DNA of 16,238 bases from Gammaproteobacteria bacterium. GTDB taxonomy: Bacteria > Pseudomonadota > Gammaproteobacteria > Pseudomonadales > Pseudohongiellaceae. Location: positions 1 to 16,238 of the forward strand of contig DMJN01000042.1 in NCBI GenBank assembly GCA_003451715.1. The letters run 5' to 3'. The notes under the pieces are model-generated. The model did not search any database, had not been told where the DNA came from, and worked only from the letters and a program-made list of their open reading frames with translations. Position 1 is the first letter of the stretch. Each line of letters starts with the position of its first letter. The position numbers were made by a program, and so were the translations under genes. This document shows positions 6,490 through 16,238 of the stretch, one piece after another.

Positions 6490-8226
6490 ATGCGTGCCAG
6501 TAAATACCTGTTAGCCACCGTAAAAGAAACGCCTGCCGATGCTGAGGTGATCAGTCATCAGCTGATGTTGCGTGCCGGTATGATTCGAAGGCTTGCCAGC
6601 GGGCTATACACCTGGCTACCTCTGGGTCTGCGGGTACTGCATAAGGTAAGCGATATCGTGCGCGAGGAGATGGATCGCTCGGGTGCCATGGAAGTCTCCA
6701 TGCCGGTGGTACAACACGCGGAACTCTGGGAAGAATCGGGGCGCTGGCAGGACATGGGTCCTGAGCTGTTGCGCTTCAAGGATCGGCATGACCGTGACTT
6801 CTGCCTGGGACCTACCCACGAGGAAGTCATAACTGATTTGATTCGCCACGAGTACAGCAGCTACAAACAACTACCCGCAAACCTGTATCAGATTCAAACG
6901 AAATTTCGCGATGAGCGCCGACCGCGATTCGGTGTAATGCGCGCCAGAGAATTCATCATGAAAGATGCCTACTCCTTTCATGTGGATACGCCATCTCTCG
7001 AAGCGACCTACCAGGTGATGCACAACACTTACTCTACTATCTTCACCAGGCTGGGGCTGGATTTTCGTCCGGTACTTGCCGACACGGGCAGTATCGGTGG
7101 CAGCACCTCTCATGAATTTCATGTGCTGGCCGACTCGGGTGAGGATGAAATCGTCTTTAGCACGGGGAGTGACTATGCCGCGAATCGTGAACTCGCCGAG
7201 GGTTCCATCCCGCCCGAATCCACTGCTGAGGAATTATTGCAGGCTGAACTGATAGACACCGGTGACGCTTTTACAATCGATGCGGTGTCCGACCTGTTGG
7301 ATGTGGAATCGAAATCCATCGTCAAGACTCTATTGGTACATGCCCAGGACGAAGACGGCGAGACTTCCAATGAGATAGTGGCATTACTGCTTCGAGGCGA
7401 TCAGGAACTGAACGAGGCCAAGGCGCAAAAAATCGCCGGCATCGCAACACCCCTGCAATTCGCCGACGACGAAATCATCGAAAAAACTATTGGTTGCCCG
7501 CCCGGTTGTATCGGCCCAGCAGGATTGTCGATTCGTACTCTGGCGGATCACTCCGTTGTCGATCTCAAAAACTTTGTGTGTGGCGCCAACCAATCCGGCA
7601 GGCATTATCAGAATGCCAATTGGGGAGAGAGTTTCAAGTACGATGAAGTCACGGATCTTCGCAAGGTTCAGGAGGGCGATCTCAGTCCTGACGGCAAGGG
7701 TACCCTGGCAATCAAGCGCGGAATCGAAGTCGGTCACATTTTTCAGCTCGGCACAAAGTACAGCGAAGCGCTGAACGCCAAGGTGCTCGATGAAAATGGC
7801 AGGGCAGTTGTCATGTCCATGGGTTGTTATGGTATCGGTGTTACCCGAGTCGTTGCCGCATGTATCGAGCAGGGTCACGATGAGCGCGGCATAATCTGGC
7901 CTGAAAATATCGCTCCATTCAAGCTGATTATCGTGCAGATCGATGCCCATAAATCGGAGCAGGTGGTGGAATTTTCAGAATCCCTTTACCAACAACTGAC
8001 CGAGCAGGGTGTCGAGGTGTTATTGGATGACCGCGACAGGAAGACCAGTCCCGGCGTGAAATTCGCCGAATCTGAACTCATCGGCATTCCCCATCGTATC
8101 GTCGTCTCTTCACGCAGCCTGGCCGACGGTGTGGTTGAGTACACCTGTCGAGCCACGGGTGAAAAACAAGCGATCGCCTGCGACGCAGTCCATGCTTTTA
8201 TCAACGCCGCGATCGATCCGGACTAA
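6490..8226 (+). CDS. proS: Prolyl-tRNA synthetase, bacterial type with editing domain
   Basis: This class IIa synthetase attaches proline to tRNA-Pro and hydrolyses mischarged Ala-tRNA-Pro. It has 578 residues from the chosen start (E. coli 572). The N-terminus [20 protein letters not shown] is characteristic. Motif 2 spans [17 protein letters not shown] (139-155), continuing to KDAYSFH (164); GPTHEE is at 107-112; motif 3 is [13 protein letters not shown] (445-457). The bacterial INS editing domain (about 225-405) is present, and K279 in SIVKTLL matches the editing lysine of E. coli ProRS. The C-terminal anticodon-binding domain runs from about 475, with [13 protein letters not shown] at 513-525. 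The ATG at 6490 is chosen from conservation; only a weak GAG lies upstream. The stop overlaps that of the convergent acylphosphatase gene by four bases (8223-8226). Confidence 0.97.
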   Translation: MRASKYLLATVKETPADAEVISHQLMLRAGMIRRLASGLYTWLPLGLRVLHKVSDIVREEMDRSGAMEVSMPVVQHAELWEESGRWQDMGPELLRFKDRHDRDFCLGPTHEEVITDLIRHEYSSYKQLPANLYQIQTKFRDERRPRFGVMRAREFIMKDAYSFHVDTPSLEATYQVMHNTYSTIFTRLGLDFRPVLADTGSIGGSTSHEFHVLADSGEDEIVFSTGSDYAANRELAEGSIPPESTAEELLQAELIDTGDAFTIDAVSDLLDVESKSIVKTLLVHAQDEDGETSNEIVALLLRGDQELNEAKAQKIAGIATPLQFADDEIIEKTIGCPPGCIGPAGLSIRTLADHSVVDLKNFVCGANQSGRHYQNANWGESFKYDEVTDLRKVQEGDLSPDGKGTLAIKRGIEVGHIFQLGTKYSEALNAKVLDENGRAVVMSMGCYGIGVTRVVAACIEQGHDERGIIWPENIAPFKLIIVQIDAHKSEQVVEFSESLYQQLTEQGVEVLLDDRDRKTSPGVKFAESELIGIPHRIVVSSRSLADGVVEYTCRATGEKQAIACDAVHAFINAAIDPD

Positions 8227-8504
8227 TCCCGCACTTCAAAATCACCCAGTTGTGGGTCGTCACAGCCGCGCAGTTCCACGGATTGTACGCTGGCCGCAGT
8301 CGGCCCCTTGCCTAGCCAGACCTTCATGAATTCTATGGCCAATTTGTTGCCGGCGATCAAGATCTCCACATCACCCTCTTCGGTATTTCTAACCCAGCCG
8401 GTGAGATTCAGATTGCGCGCCTTGGTCTGTGCCGCCGATCGGAAAAATACTCCCTGGACCCTGCCCTTGACCAGACCGGTGACTGCGGTGGTGATTCCTG
8501 TCAT
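8223..8504 (-). CDS. acyP: Acylphosphatase
   Basis: This small cytoplasmic enzyme hydrolyses carboxyl-phosphate bonds such as acetyl phosphate. It has 93 residues, typical of the family. The signature GRVQGVFFR (14-22) contains the phosphate-binding arginine R22, and the catalytic asparagine N40 lies in GWVRN; both key residues are present. The ATG at 8504 is chosen because a GAGG Shine-Dalgarno lies about 10 bases upstream. An in-frame GTG at 8531 would add nine residues and swallow that site. The gene is convergent with proS and has no co-directional partner. A minus-strand TATAGT at 8545-8540 may be its -10 box, but no -35 was recognised. Confidence 0.93.
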   Translation of the reverse strand: MTGITTAVTGLVKGRVQGVFFRSAAQTKARNLNLTGWVRNTEEGDVEILIAGNKLAIEFMKVWLGKGPTAASVQSVELRGCDDPQLGDFEVRD

Positions 8505-8659
8505 CGATTCGTTTCCTCTCTTTTGCAGCACTTTCTTGCACTATAGCCGTACCTGACAGCCCTGGCTGCATGGATTTGTGTGTTTCGAGCCTGGACCCGC
8601 TGCTGCCCGCTCAGTGATTTAATCCGGGCTATTGCTGTGGGTAGCGATTCAATATCCCT

Positions 8660-8665
8660 TATACT
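8660..8665 (+). promoter_or_regulatory. Possible -10 element upstream of yihY
   Basis: TATACT matches five of six bases of the -10 consensus and sits about 30 bases before the yihY ATG at 8695. No convincing -35 lies 16-18 bases upstream. If used, transcription starts near 8672, which would exclude an in-frame TTG start at 8632. Confidence 0.3.
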
Positions 8666-8694
8666 ACTCGAAAATCACCCTGAACTGGATTTTC

Positions 8695-10095
8695 ATGGCA
8701 CTTCAAACCTCTAATTTGCAGGCCCTGATGGCGACTCTCAGGTCCAGGAGCAGCGCCTTTATCTGGCAGCCCCAGCTCGAAGCACAGCCCTTCTGGAAGC
8801 GGCTGTTGATCCGAAGTCTGCAGATTCTGAGAGCGGTGCTGCGGGACATGGTGAGCGGCCAGCTGTCACTGCGAGCGATGAGCCTGGTTTTTATCACCGT
8901 GATTGGCTTCTTTCCACTGCTGGCACTCACCTTCGCCGTGTTGAAGAGTCTCGGGGTTCACAATGCCATGGAAGATACCCTGCTTACCCTGTTGCAGCCA
9001 CTCGGTGAGCAAGCCAATGAATTGACCGCTCAGGTGCTTGACTACGTCGACAGCCTGCAGGTGGAAGTGATTGGAATTATCAGTATCGGTGTACTGCTCT
9101 ATCTCCTGCTGGACATGATGCGCAAGATCGAATCCTCCTTTAATTACATCTGGGCGGTAAAGCAGGGTCGCTCCTGGTCCAGTCGCATTAGCGAGTATCT
9201 GTTCGCGGTGATAGTCAGCCCATTGTTGTTGTCTCTCTCCATCAGTATCACCTCCTATGTAAACACCAATTTCTTCGAGCGGGTATTGCAGAACCTGATT
9301 TACGGCGGGCTGATCCTGGAGTTCACGGCGTTTATCGTTTCCATCCTGTTAATGTCACTGGCATTTGCCTTTGCCTATGGTTTTCTACCGAACACCCGCG
9401 TGAAATTCGGCTCGGCATTCATCGGTGGTCTCGTAACAACTATCATCTGGAAGTTAATGGGATCTGTGTTTCAGGGATTCTTCGTAGCCTCCGCCAGAGA
9501 ATCGATCTACCTGGCATTCGCCACCCCCATTGCGGTGATGTTTTTCATTTACATCGGCTGGTTGGTGGCACTGATCGGCAGCAGCATCGCCTTCTATCAC
9601 CAACACCCGGCCAAGGCGCGTACCGGGCGAGGCAGGCTGCAACTGAGTATCTCTCAGCAGGAGCAATTGAACCTGGCTGTCGCCACAGCCATAATCCAGC
9701 GCTTCACAGCGGGTGGGGAGCCCATGAATGAAGATGAGCTGGCGGCGACTATCGGCAGCAGCCCGGTGGCTATCGAGAGCGCCCTTCAGACTCTGGAAAA
9801 TATCGGTCTGATAGTTCACACGGGTGAGGAACCCAGCAGATTCCTGCCCAGTAAATCGGTCACGGAATGTACGCTGGTGGATATCTGGAAGGCCGTTCGA
9901 CATTATAATAAGGATCAGCTGTACGACGCAGCGGAGTCAGATACCATGCTTGAGGTACGCGAATTTCAGGCCAGTCTCGATGCCGCGGTAGAACAGCAAC
10001 TCGGCCAGCACCGTATTGTCAGTTCCTCACCGAGCGATAGTCCGGGCACACCACCGGCGGACATTACCCAGTTTAATCTTAAAACTGGAAACTGA
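8695..10095 (+). CDS. YihY/BrkB family inner membrane protein with C-terminal winged-helix-like region
   Basis: This is a polytopic inner membrane protein of the YihY/UPF0761 (virulence factor BrkB) family. Family function is not settled; older annotations as ribonuclease BN are incorrect. It has 466 residues from the ATG at 8695. Six hydrophobic segments are visible at about 63-86, 124-140, 167-187, 207-230, 240-262 and 275-300. Family landmarks include SLVFITVIGFFPLLAL near the first segment and the polar TM-flanking ARESIYLAFATPIAVMFF at 267-284. After residue 318 a cytoplasmic extension of about 145 residues resembles a winged helix-turn-helix (EQLNLAVATAIIQRF, then EDELAATIGSS and ALQTLENIGLIV), absent from the shorter 290-residue E. 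coli form. The ribosome-binding site is weak; ATG 8728 is an alternative start. It is the first gene of a tight run with the ArsC-like gene 21 bases downstream. Confidence 0.88.
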   Translation: MALQTSNLQALMATLRSRSSAFIWQPQLEAQPFWKRLLIRSLQILRAVLRDMVSGQLSLRAMSLVFITVIGFFPLLALTFAVLKSLGVHNAMEDTLLTLLQPLGEQANELTAQVLDYVDSLQVEVIGIISIGVLLYLLLDMMRKIESSFNYIWAVKQGRSWSSRISEYLFAVIVSPLLLSLSISITSYVNTNFFERVLQNLIYGGLILEFTAFIVSILLMSLAFAFAYGFLPNTRVKFGSAFIGGLVTTIIWKLMGSVFQGFFVASARESIYLAFATPIAVMFFIYIGWLVALIGSSIAFYHQHPAKARTGRGRLQLSISQQEQLNLAVATAIIQRFTAGGEPMNEDELAATIGSSPVAIESALQTLENIGLIVHTGEEPSRFLPSKSVTECTLVDIWKAVRHYNKDQLYDAAESDTMLEVREFQASLDAAVEQQLGQHRIVSSSPSDSPGTPPADITQFNLKTGN

Positions 10096-10116
10096 TACCA
10101 GGAGAGCACATTGGCA

Positions 10117-11469
<1,353 letters not shown>

Positions 11470-11482
11470 GGCGCTGAGAAAG

Positions 11483-12184
11483 CTACCAGTTCATCGTGGT
11501 CTTCACCAGCGGAATGGTGAGTGCGCGCTTATGCAGCAGAGAGCTCTCATCCAGTTTCTCGAGCACTGCCATCAGACCGGCCATGCTGCGATCGCCGCGT
11601 TGATAGATGAAATCCACCACCGGTTTCGGTAATTCCATGCCACGATTGGCAGCACGCATTTGTAGCGCACGCAGTTTCTCGGCCTCATCCAGCGGTTTGA
11701 GTCGATAGATCAGAGAGGACTTCAGGCGTGAATCCAGATCCGCCAGTTCGATGGCTAAATTCTGCGGACCCGTGTTGGAACCGAGCAGCAGGGTCGTGTC
11801 GCTTTCCCTGATGGCATTGAATGCCGTGAACAGGGCCGCCTCCCAAGCGGCATCCCCACACAAGACTTCTATGTTATCGATGCAAACCAGAGACAGGCTG
11901 TTAATACCCAGCAGGATTTCCGGCGTGAATTCCCTGTTCTGATGCATCGGCAGGTAGAGTGCCCCGCCAGGCTCAACCGCCTCGCGATGACACATCGCCT
12001 GCAGCAGATGGGTAATCCCCACCGAGGGCGGGCCCCACAGATAGAACACCTGCCCGGCAGCACCCGCTCCCTTCAGATTCTGAATCAGTTGCTGATTCGC
12101 CTCGTTCACCAGAAAATTTGCGAAGGTCGCCTCGTCATTCAGGCGCACACCCAGGGTCAGCTGGGTAGGAATGGCATCGGTCAT
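11483..12184 (-). CDS. hda: DnaA regulatory inactivator Hda
   Basis: Hda is a DnaA-like AAA+ protein that, bound to the DNA-loaded beta clamp, stimulates ATP hydrolysis by DnaA and prevents over-initiation. It has 233 residues, the usual length. The N-terminal clamp-binding motif is QLTLGV (8-13; QLSLPL in E. coli). Walker A reads GPPSVGIT (51-58) with isoleucine at 57 where DnaA has lysine and E. coli Hda arginine. Walker B is LVCIDNIE (99-106). The arginine finger R153 (ADLDSRL) aligns with E. coli R153, and the lid region LRALQMRAANRGMELP is clear. The start is the ATG at 12184, 23 bases downstream of the DUF2066 stop, so the two genes are probably cotranscribed. Identity is strong; whether it binds nucleotide normally is open. 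Confidence 0.93.
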   Translation of the reverse strand: MTDAIPTQLTLGVRLNDEATFANFLVNEANQQLIQNLKGAGAAGQVFYLWGPPSVGITHLLQAMCHREAVEPGGALYLPMHQNREFTPEILLGINSLSLVCIDNIEVLCGDAAWEAALFTAFNAIRESDTTLLLGSNTGPQNLAIELADLDSRLKSSLIYRLKPLDEAEKLRALQMRAANRGMELPKPVVDFIYQRGDRSMAGLMAVLEKLDESSLLHKRALTIPLVKTTMNW

Positions 12185-12207
12185 GACCGGGTTCCGGGAA
12201 GCATGTC

Positions 12208-13377
12208 CTAGCGGGTCCAGCGATAGTGAAGTACCGCGCTTGGGTCAAGCTGCGAACTGGTGATCGGTAACAGATCCCGATCCAGTGCAATCAGTTCGAA
12301 TAATTGTTGAGGATCACCCAATAGACCGAGCTGCAACTCCAGGCGCTCGCCATCCAGCGCGGCCATACTGACGCTCTGCACCAGACCCAGGCTGCTGACG
12401 TAGCTCACCAGTGCCGAATAGGCGCTGAGATCCTTGATACCCTCGACACGCAACCTGACCATTTGCTGAGTCGCCGTCTCCGGTACGATGGCAAAATAAC
12501 TGGCCAACTGGTTAGTGATGCGATCCAGGGAGGCGTTCAGATAGCTTTCCAGTTCCTCGTCGTAGCCGTCGAATACCTCGGCCTGATCCTGAAAGATAAA
12601 CTGCCACAGACCCACTAATTCACCGCTGGCGGTAAAAAGCAGCCGTCCGGATAACACGCTGTCGGCACCATAACGCGAACTGGCAACGCTGATAGCATCT
12701 TCGTCCTGGATCCATAGTGCCTCTTCAGGCAGGGCGCGTCGGTCTTCAAAATCCAGCACTGGAAAAATGATGGGCAGACCTCGCTCGGCTGCGAAGTCCT
12801 GAATAATGGCGATGATGCGGGGATTGGAATCGGCTGTCAGTATGCTGCGTTCGCCTTCGGCATTCTGCAACGCCATCCACACCAGTACACTGGGGCGATT
12901 GCTGTCCCACACGGGAATGTTCGCGCTGGCCAACAGCTCGTCCAGCAAAGAGGCGGCAAAATTTACATCGATATAGCGCTGCTCGCGAAGCACTGGCAGG
13001 CTAATCACCGCCAGCTCGGGGTCTTCCTGCTCTGCCTGATCGGCATCAGGATCCTCAGGCCGAGGTAACTCATCGGCAATGACTTCCACCGTCTCGCTGC
13101 TGTAACTGATTGCCTCCACATAGCTCTGGGCGTTGCGTACCGCCTGTTGCAGCACCGGGTGTTCCAGCCAGCGGCGTTCGCCGGTAACCTTTAACAGCAC
13201 CGCCTCGAGCGCCTCACGAAAGGCACGGTCGCGCTCCGCATCACTCTCATTAGCGATAGCAACACGGTGCTCATAGAGCCCGTTGACCTGCAATGCGTAG
13301 CCGGGGAATCCCGCCAAACCCAGCAGCAGCGAAATAATCAGCAGCGCACAGGCGCGCTTGTGTCTCGGATAAGTCAT
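12208..13377 (-). CDS. DUF2066 family exported protein
   Basis: This is a protein of the DUF2066 family, which has no established function and is typically encoded beside purM and hda in gammaproteobacteria. It has 389 residues. The N-terminus is a clear signal peptide: basic PRHKR, then the hydrophobic core ACALLIISLLLGLAGF and a likely cleavage near GYA-LQ (28/29), so it should be periplasmic or envelope-attached. After cleavage comes VNGLYEHRVAI and an alpha-helical region with LLKVTGERRWLEHP. An acidic stretch around 104-120 (PEDPDADQAEQEDPE) may be a linker. The start is the ATG at 13377. It is divergent from purM with a 267-base gap and lies 23 bases upstream of hda. I see no enzymatic motif. 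Confidence 0.87.
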   Translation of the reverse strand: MTYPRHKRACALLIISLLLGLAGFPGYALQVNGLYEHRVAIANESDAERDRAFREALEAVLLKVTGERRWLEHPVLQQAVRNAQSYVEAISYSSETVEVIADELPRPEDPDADQAEQEDPELAVISLPVLREQRYIDVNFAASLLDELLASANIPVWDSNRPSVLVWMALQNAEGERSILTADSNPRIIAIIQDFAAERGLPIIFPVLDFEDRRALPEEALWIQDEDAISVASSRYGADSVLSGRLLFTASGELVGLWQFIFQDQAEVFDGYDEELESYLNASLDRITNQLASYFAIVPETATQQMVRLRVEGIKDLSAYSALVSYVSSLGLVQSVSMAALDGERLELQLGLLGDPQQLFELIALDRDLLPITSSQLDPSAVLHYRWTR

Positions 13378-13644
13378 TGCGCGGATAATACTGCAAAAAG
13401 TGGCAAATGTGATGAATCCCTAGCAATCTGTAGTGACTCGGCGAGGCACTCTGGTCCGAGCTATCGAGTTCAGCTTCCCACAAATAGAGAGCAGACTCCG
13501 TGTGTGGTAGCTGTTAGTAGCAGCTTCAATTGAGCGACTTCGATGCAGTCTCAAGGCTATATTAACCACTGACTAGCACCCTGCTTCTTGGTAGACTGCA
13601 CCCCTTGTGGAACCCGCCGTATTCTCTTAGCCAGGATTGTTCAC

Positions 13645-14715
<1,071 letters not shown>

Positions 14716-14727
14716 GAGTATGCGGAC

Positions 14728-15423
14728 ATGAACCAACTCACTACCTTTCATATTGTTGTGCTGATTTCCGGTAGCGGCACCAATCTGCAGGCTTTGATTG
14801 ACAGCAGCGTCGCGTCAAACTTCAAGATAAGCGCCGTGATCTCCAATAATCCGGATGCCTACGGCTTGCAGCGTGCCGAAGGTGACGGAATTCCGGTGCA
14901 GGTGATCAACCACCGCGACTTCGACTCCCGGGAAGAGTTTGACCTGGCACTTAGCGATGCCATCGATAAGATCGCTCCGGACCTGATTGTGCTGGCGGGA
15001 TTCATGCGGATTCTCGGCACTGAATTCGTTAAGCACTTCAGCGGGCGCATCATCAATATCCACCCTTCACTGTTACCCAAGCATCCTGGCATCGATACCC
15101 ACCAGCGCGCTCTCGATGCCGGCGACAAAGAACATGGCGTGTCGGTACACTTCGTCACCGAGGACCTGGACGGCGGACCCATCATCGCCCGGGACAGGGT
15201 ACCGGTACTCAAGGAAGACACCGTCCAGGGCCTGGCGAACCGAGTGCTTGAGAAAGAACATCTCATCTACCCCAAGGTGGTCTCCTGGTTCGCCAGCGGT
15301 CGGCTGCACATGAAAGCGCAGCACGCAATCCTCGACGGCGAGCCGCTACCCCCTACCGGCGTGGAAGTGCATCGTGACACGATTACTGAACCCAGCGATA
15401 TCCATCTACCTGATCACCTGTAG
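14728..15423 (+). CDS. purN: Phosphoribosylglycinamide formyltransferase PurN
   Basis: PurN transfers a formyl group from 10-formyltetrahydrofolate to GAR, step three of purine synthesis. It has 231 residues against 212 in E. coli, the excess being a C-terminal tail. The phosphate-binding loop is ISGSGTNLQALI (13-24). Catalytic residues are N110 and H112 in INIHPSLLPK and D148 in EDLDGGPII, equivalent to E. coli N106, H108 and D144. The ATG at 14728 is preceded by AGGAG about 10 bases upstream, which overlaps the purM stop (TAGGAG), indicating coupling. The last 50 bases are also the start of the DUF3108 gene in another frame, so the purN tail and that signal peptide share DNA. Loss of the tail residues would probably not affect the catalytic core. 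Confidence 0.97.
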   Translation: MNQLTTFHIVVLISGSGTNLQALIDSSVASNFKISAVISNNPDAYGLQRAEGDGIPVQVINHRDFDSREEFDLALSDAIDKIAPDLIVLAGFMRILGTEFVKHFSGRIINIHPSLLPKHPGIDTHQRALDAGDKEHGVSVHFVTEDLDGGPIIARDRVPVLKEDTVQGLANRVLEKEHLIYPKVVSWFASGRLHMKAQHAILDGEPLPPTGVEVHRDTITEPSDIHLPDHL

Positions 15424-16108
15424 TGCGCTAAGCCTCGGGCAGGACGTAGCCGAGTTTTACGCCAACTACCAGGCCAGCGCCAACGGCATAGCAGCTGACT
15501 CACAGCGCACATTGCAGCGACTGGACGGAGACCTGTATCGCCTGACTAATTCCCTGGAAGCATCACTCGCTGGACAGGTGATCGCAAGGCTGGAACAGGC
15601 CAGCGAGTTTCAACTGGATGGCCAACGCGTCATCCCCTTTTCCTACAGCTACCTGTTGACGGGGATCAGCTCCGAGGCCAGCGCCATCAATTACAACTGG
15701 GACGCCGGCGTTGCCCTCAGTAGCGAAGACGATGAAAGCTGGCCGCTGGATCTGACCGAGGGGGTGATGGATCAACTGAGTCACGAGTTTGCCCTCAGAC
15801 AGAAGATTCAGCAGGGCGAGTTCGAAAATCTTGAGTTTCAACTCATCGACGAAGATGAAATCGAATTGTACAACTACCGGGTGATCGGCGAAGAGCAGTT
15901 ATCGACACCACTGGGACTGCTGAAAAGTACCCGCGTGGAGCGGGTACGTGAAGATGCAGACGATGAACGCCGCACGGTGATCTGGCTGGCCAATGACTGG
16001 GAGTTCCTGTTGGTAAAGATTGAACAAGTAAACAGATCGGGCTTGCGCATCGAACTGGAGCTTGAGAATGCTACTGTGGACGGTAGCGAAGTCACTGCCC
16101 TTCCTTAG
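15374..16108 (+). CDS. DUF3108 family exported protein
   Basis: This is a protein of the DUF3108 family, function unknown, usually found downstream of purN in related bacteria. It has 244 residues from a GTG at 15374. The N-terminus MTRLLNPAISIYLITCSALS looks like a Sec signal peptide, with cleavage near SLG-QD (about 22/23). C16 lies in LITC, but threonine at -1 is unusual for a lipobox, so a lipoprotein is less likely. The mature part begins DVAEFYANYQASANGIAADS and ends ENATVDGSEVTALP. GTG is the only reasonable start: no ATG occurs for well over 100 codons, and later starts would remove the signal peptide. It overlaps purN by 50 bases, so translation is probably coupled. I see no catalytic motif. 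Confidence 0.8.
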   Translation: MTRLLNPAISIYLITCSALSLGQDVAEFYANYQASANGIAADSQRTLQRLDGDLYRLTNSLEASLAGQVIARLEQASEFQLDGQRVIPFSYSYLLTGISSEASAINYNWDAGVALSSEDDESWPLDLTEGVMDQLSHEFALRQKIQQGEFENLEFQLIDEDEIELYNYRVIGEEQLSTPLGLLKSTRVERVREDADDERRTVIWLANDWEFLLVKIEQVNRSGLRIELELENATVDGSEVTALP

Positions 16109-16162
16109 TGTGGCCGTAGCTCACCTCAGTCGTCCTGGCAGCTGCCCCGATAAAACCGTCTA

Positions 16163-16181
16163 CCGGTAAGCCCGGATTTTT
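16163..16181 (+). terminator. Weak terminator-like hairpin after the purMN operon
   Basis: CCGG arms (16163-16166 and 16172-16175) enclose TAAGC and are followed by ATTTTT. The stem is only four pairs, so stability is low. It lies about 55 bases after the DUF3108 stop and is the only terminator-like structure I see there. Confidence 0.3.
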
Positions 16182-16194
16182 CACCAGATTCCGT

Positions 16195-16238
16195 AGCGAG
16201 AGCGTTCCAGGGTGCGAATGGGGTCAAGTCTTGCATGT
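16195..16238. repeat. Possible end of a REP/RAYT-associated repeat (cut by window edge)
   Basis: The last bases contain GCGAGAGCGTTCCAGGG followed by AATGGGGTCAAGTCTTGCAT. This resembles short conserved sequences I associate with REP-associated tyrosine transposase (RAYT) loci in gammaproteobacteria. No transposase is visible inside the window and the element would continue beyond it. The assignment rests on recall of the motif only. Confidence 0.3.

Noticed and set aside
7384..7950. 188-codon minus-strand open frame
   Set aside because: It is antisense to the editing and catalytic domains of proS and shows no protein-like features of its own.
13588..13644. Upstream TTG start for purM
   Set aside because: The added residues are unconserved and the ATG at 13645 has a proper AGGA ribosome-binding site.
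13378..13644. PurR-type operator in the divergent DUF2066-purM region
   Set aside because: I looked for a purine-repressor palindrome of the ACGCAAACGTTTGCGT type and found no credible match; only scattered AT-rich hexamers such as TATATT at 13558 without a good -35.

Overview
The window looks like an ordinary stretch of gammaproteobacterial chromosome, with a GC content judged by eye in the low to mid 50s percent. Almost every gene is a recognisable housekeeping gene. From memory, the order fmdB-aspS-yebC-ruvC-ruvA-ruvB, then proS, acylphosphatase, yihY, arsC, wrbA, DUF2069, hda, DUF2066, purM, purN, DUF3108 closely follows a block in Pseudomonas (around PA0943-PA0967 of P. aeruginosa). This suggests a Pseudomonadales/Cellvibrionales-type relative, but the species cannot be named from the sequence.

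Layout. (1) Positions 1-5010, minus strand: one probable operon transcribed leftwards, encoding a FmdB-type zinc-ribbon protein, aspartyl-tRNA synthetase, YebC, and the Holliday-junction proteins RuvC, RuvA and RuvB (RuvB cut by the window edge). A perfect -10 hexamer lies about 100 bases upstream of fmdB. (2) Positions 5011-5922: a 0.9 kb, increasingly AT-rich stretch without a convincing gene. It holds that promoter, several small dyads, a possible 56-codon secreted-peptide ORF and a plausible promoter for the next gene. (3) Positions 5923-6443: a lone HU-family DNA-binding protein with a basic N-terminal tail, closed by a strong intrinsic terminator. (4) Positions 6490-8226: proS, whose stop codon overlaps that of the convergent acylphosphatase gene. 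(5) Positions 8695-11469, plus strand: a compact run of yihY (membrane protein with a C-terminal winged-helix-like region), an ArsC-family reductase, wrbA and a DUF2069 membrane protein. (6) Positions 11483-13377, minus strand: hda and an exported DUF2066 protein. (7) Positions 13645-16108, plus strand: purM, purN and an exported DUF3108 protein, divergent from DUF2066. (8) The last 130 bases are non-coding and end in a motif resembling sequence around REP-associated transposase loci.

Themes: translation (AspRS, ProRS, YebC), recombination and replication control (RuvABC, Hda), nucleoid structure (HU-like), purine synthesis (PurM, PurN) and redox chemistry (ArsC-like, WrbA). The residues most worth checking are an AspRS signature expected of a non-discriminating enzyme, an Hda P-loop with isoleucine in place of lysine, and an ArsC-like protein with an extra cysteine four residues after the catalytic one. 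I do not see a clearly new multi-gene system. The least explained DNA is the 5.1-5.9 kb gap.
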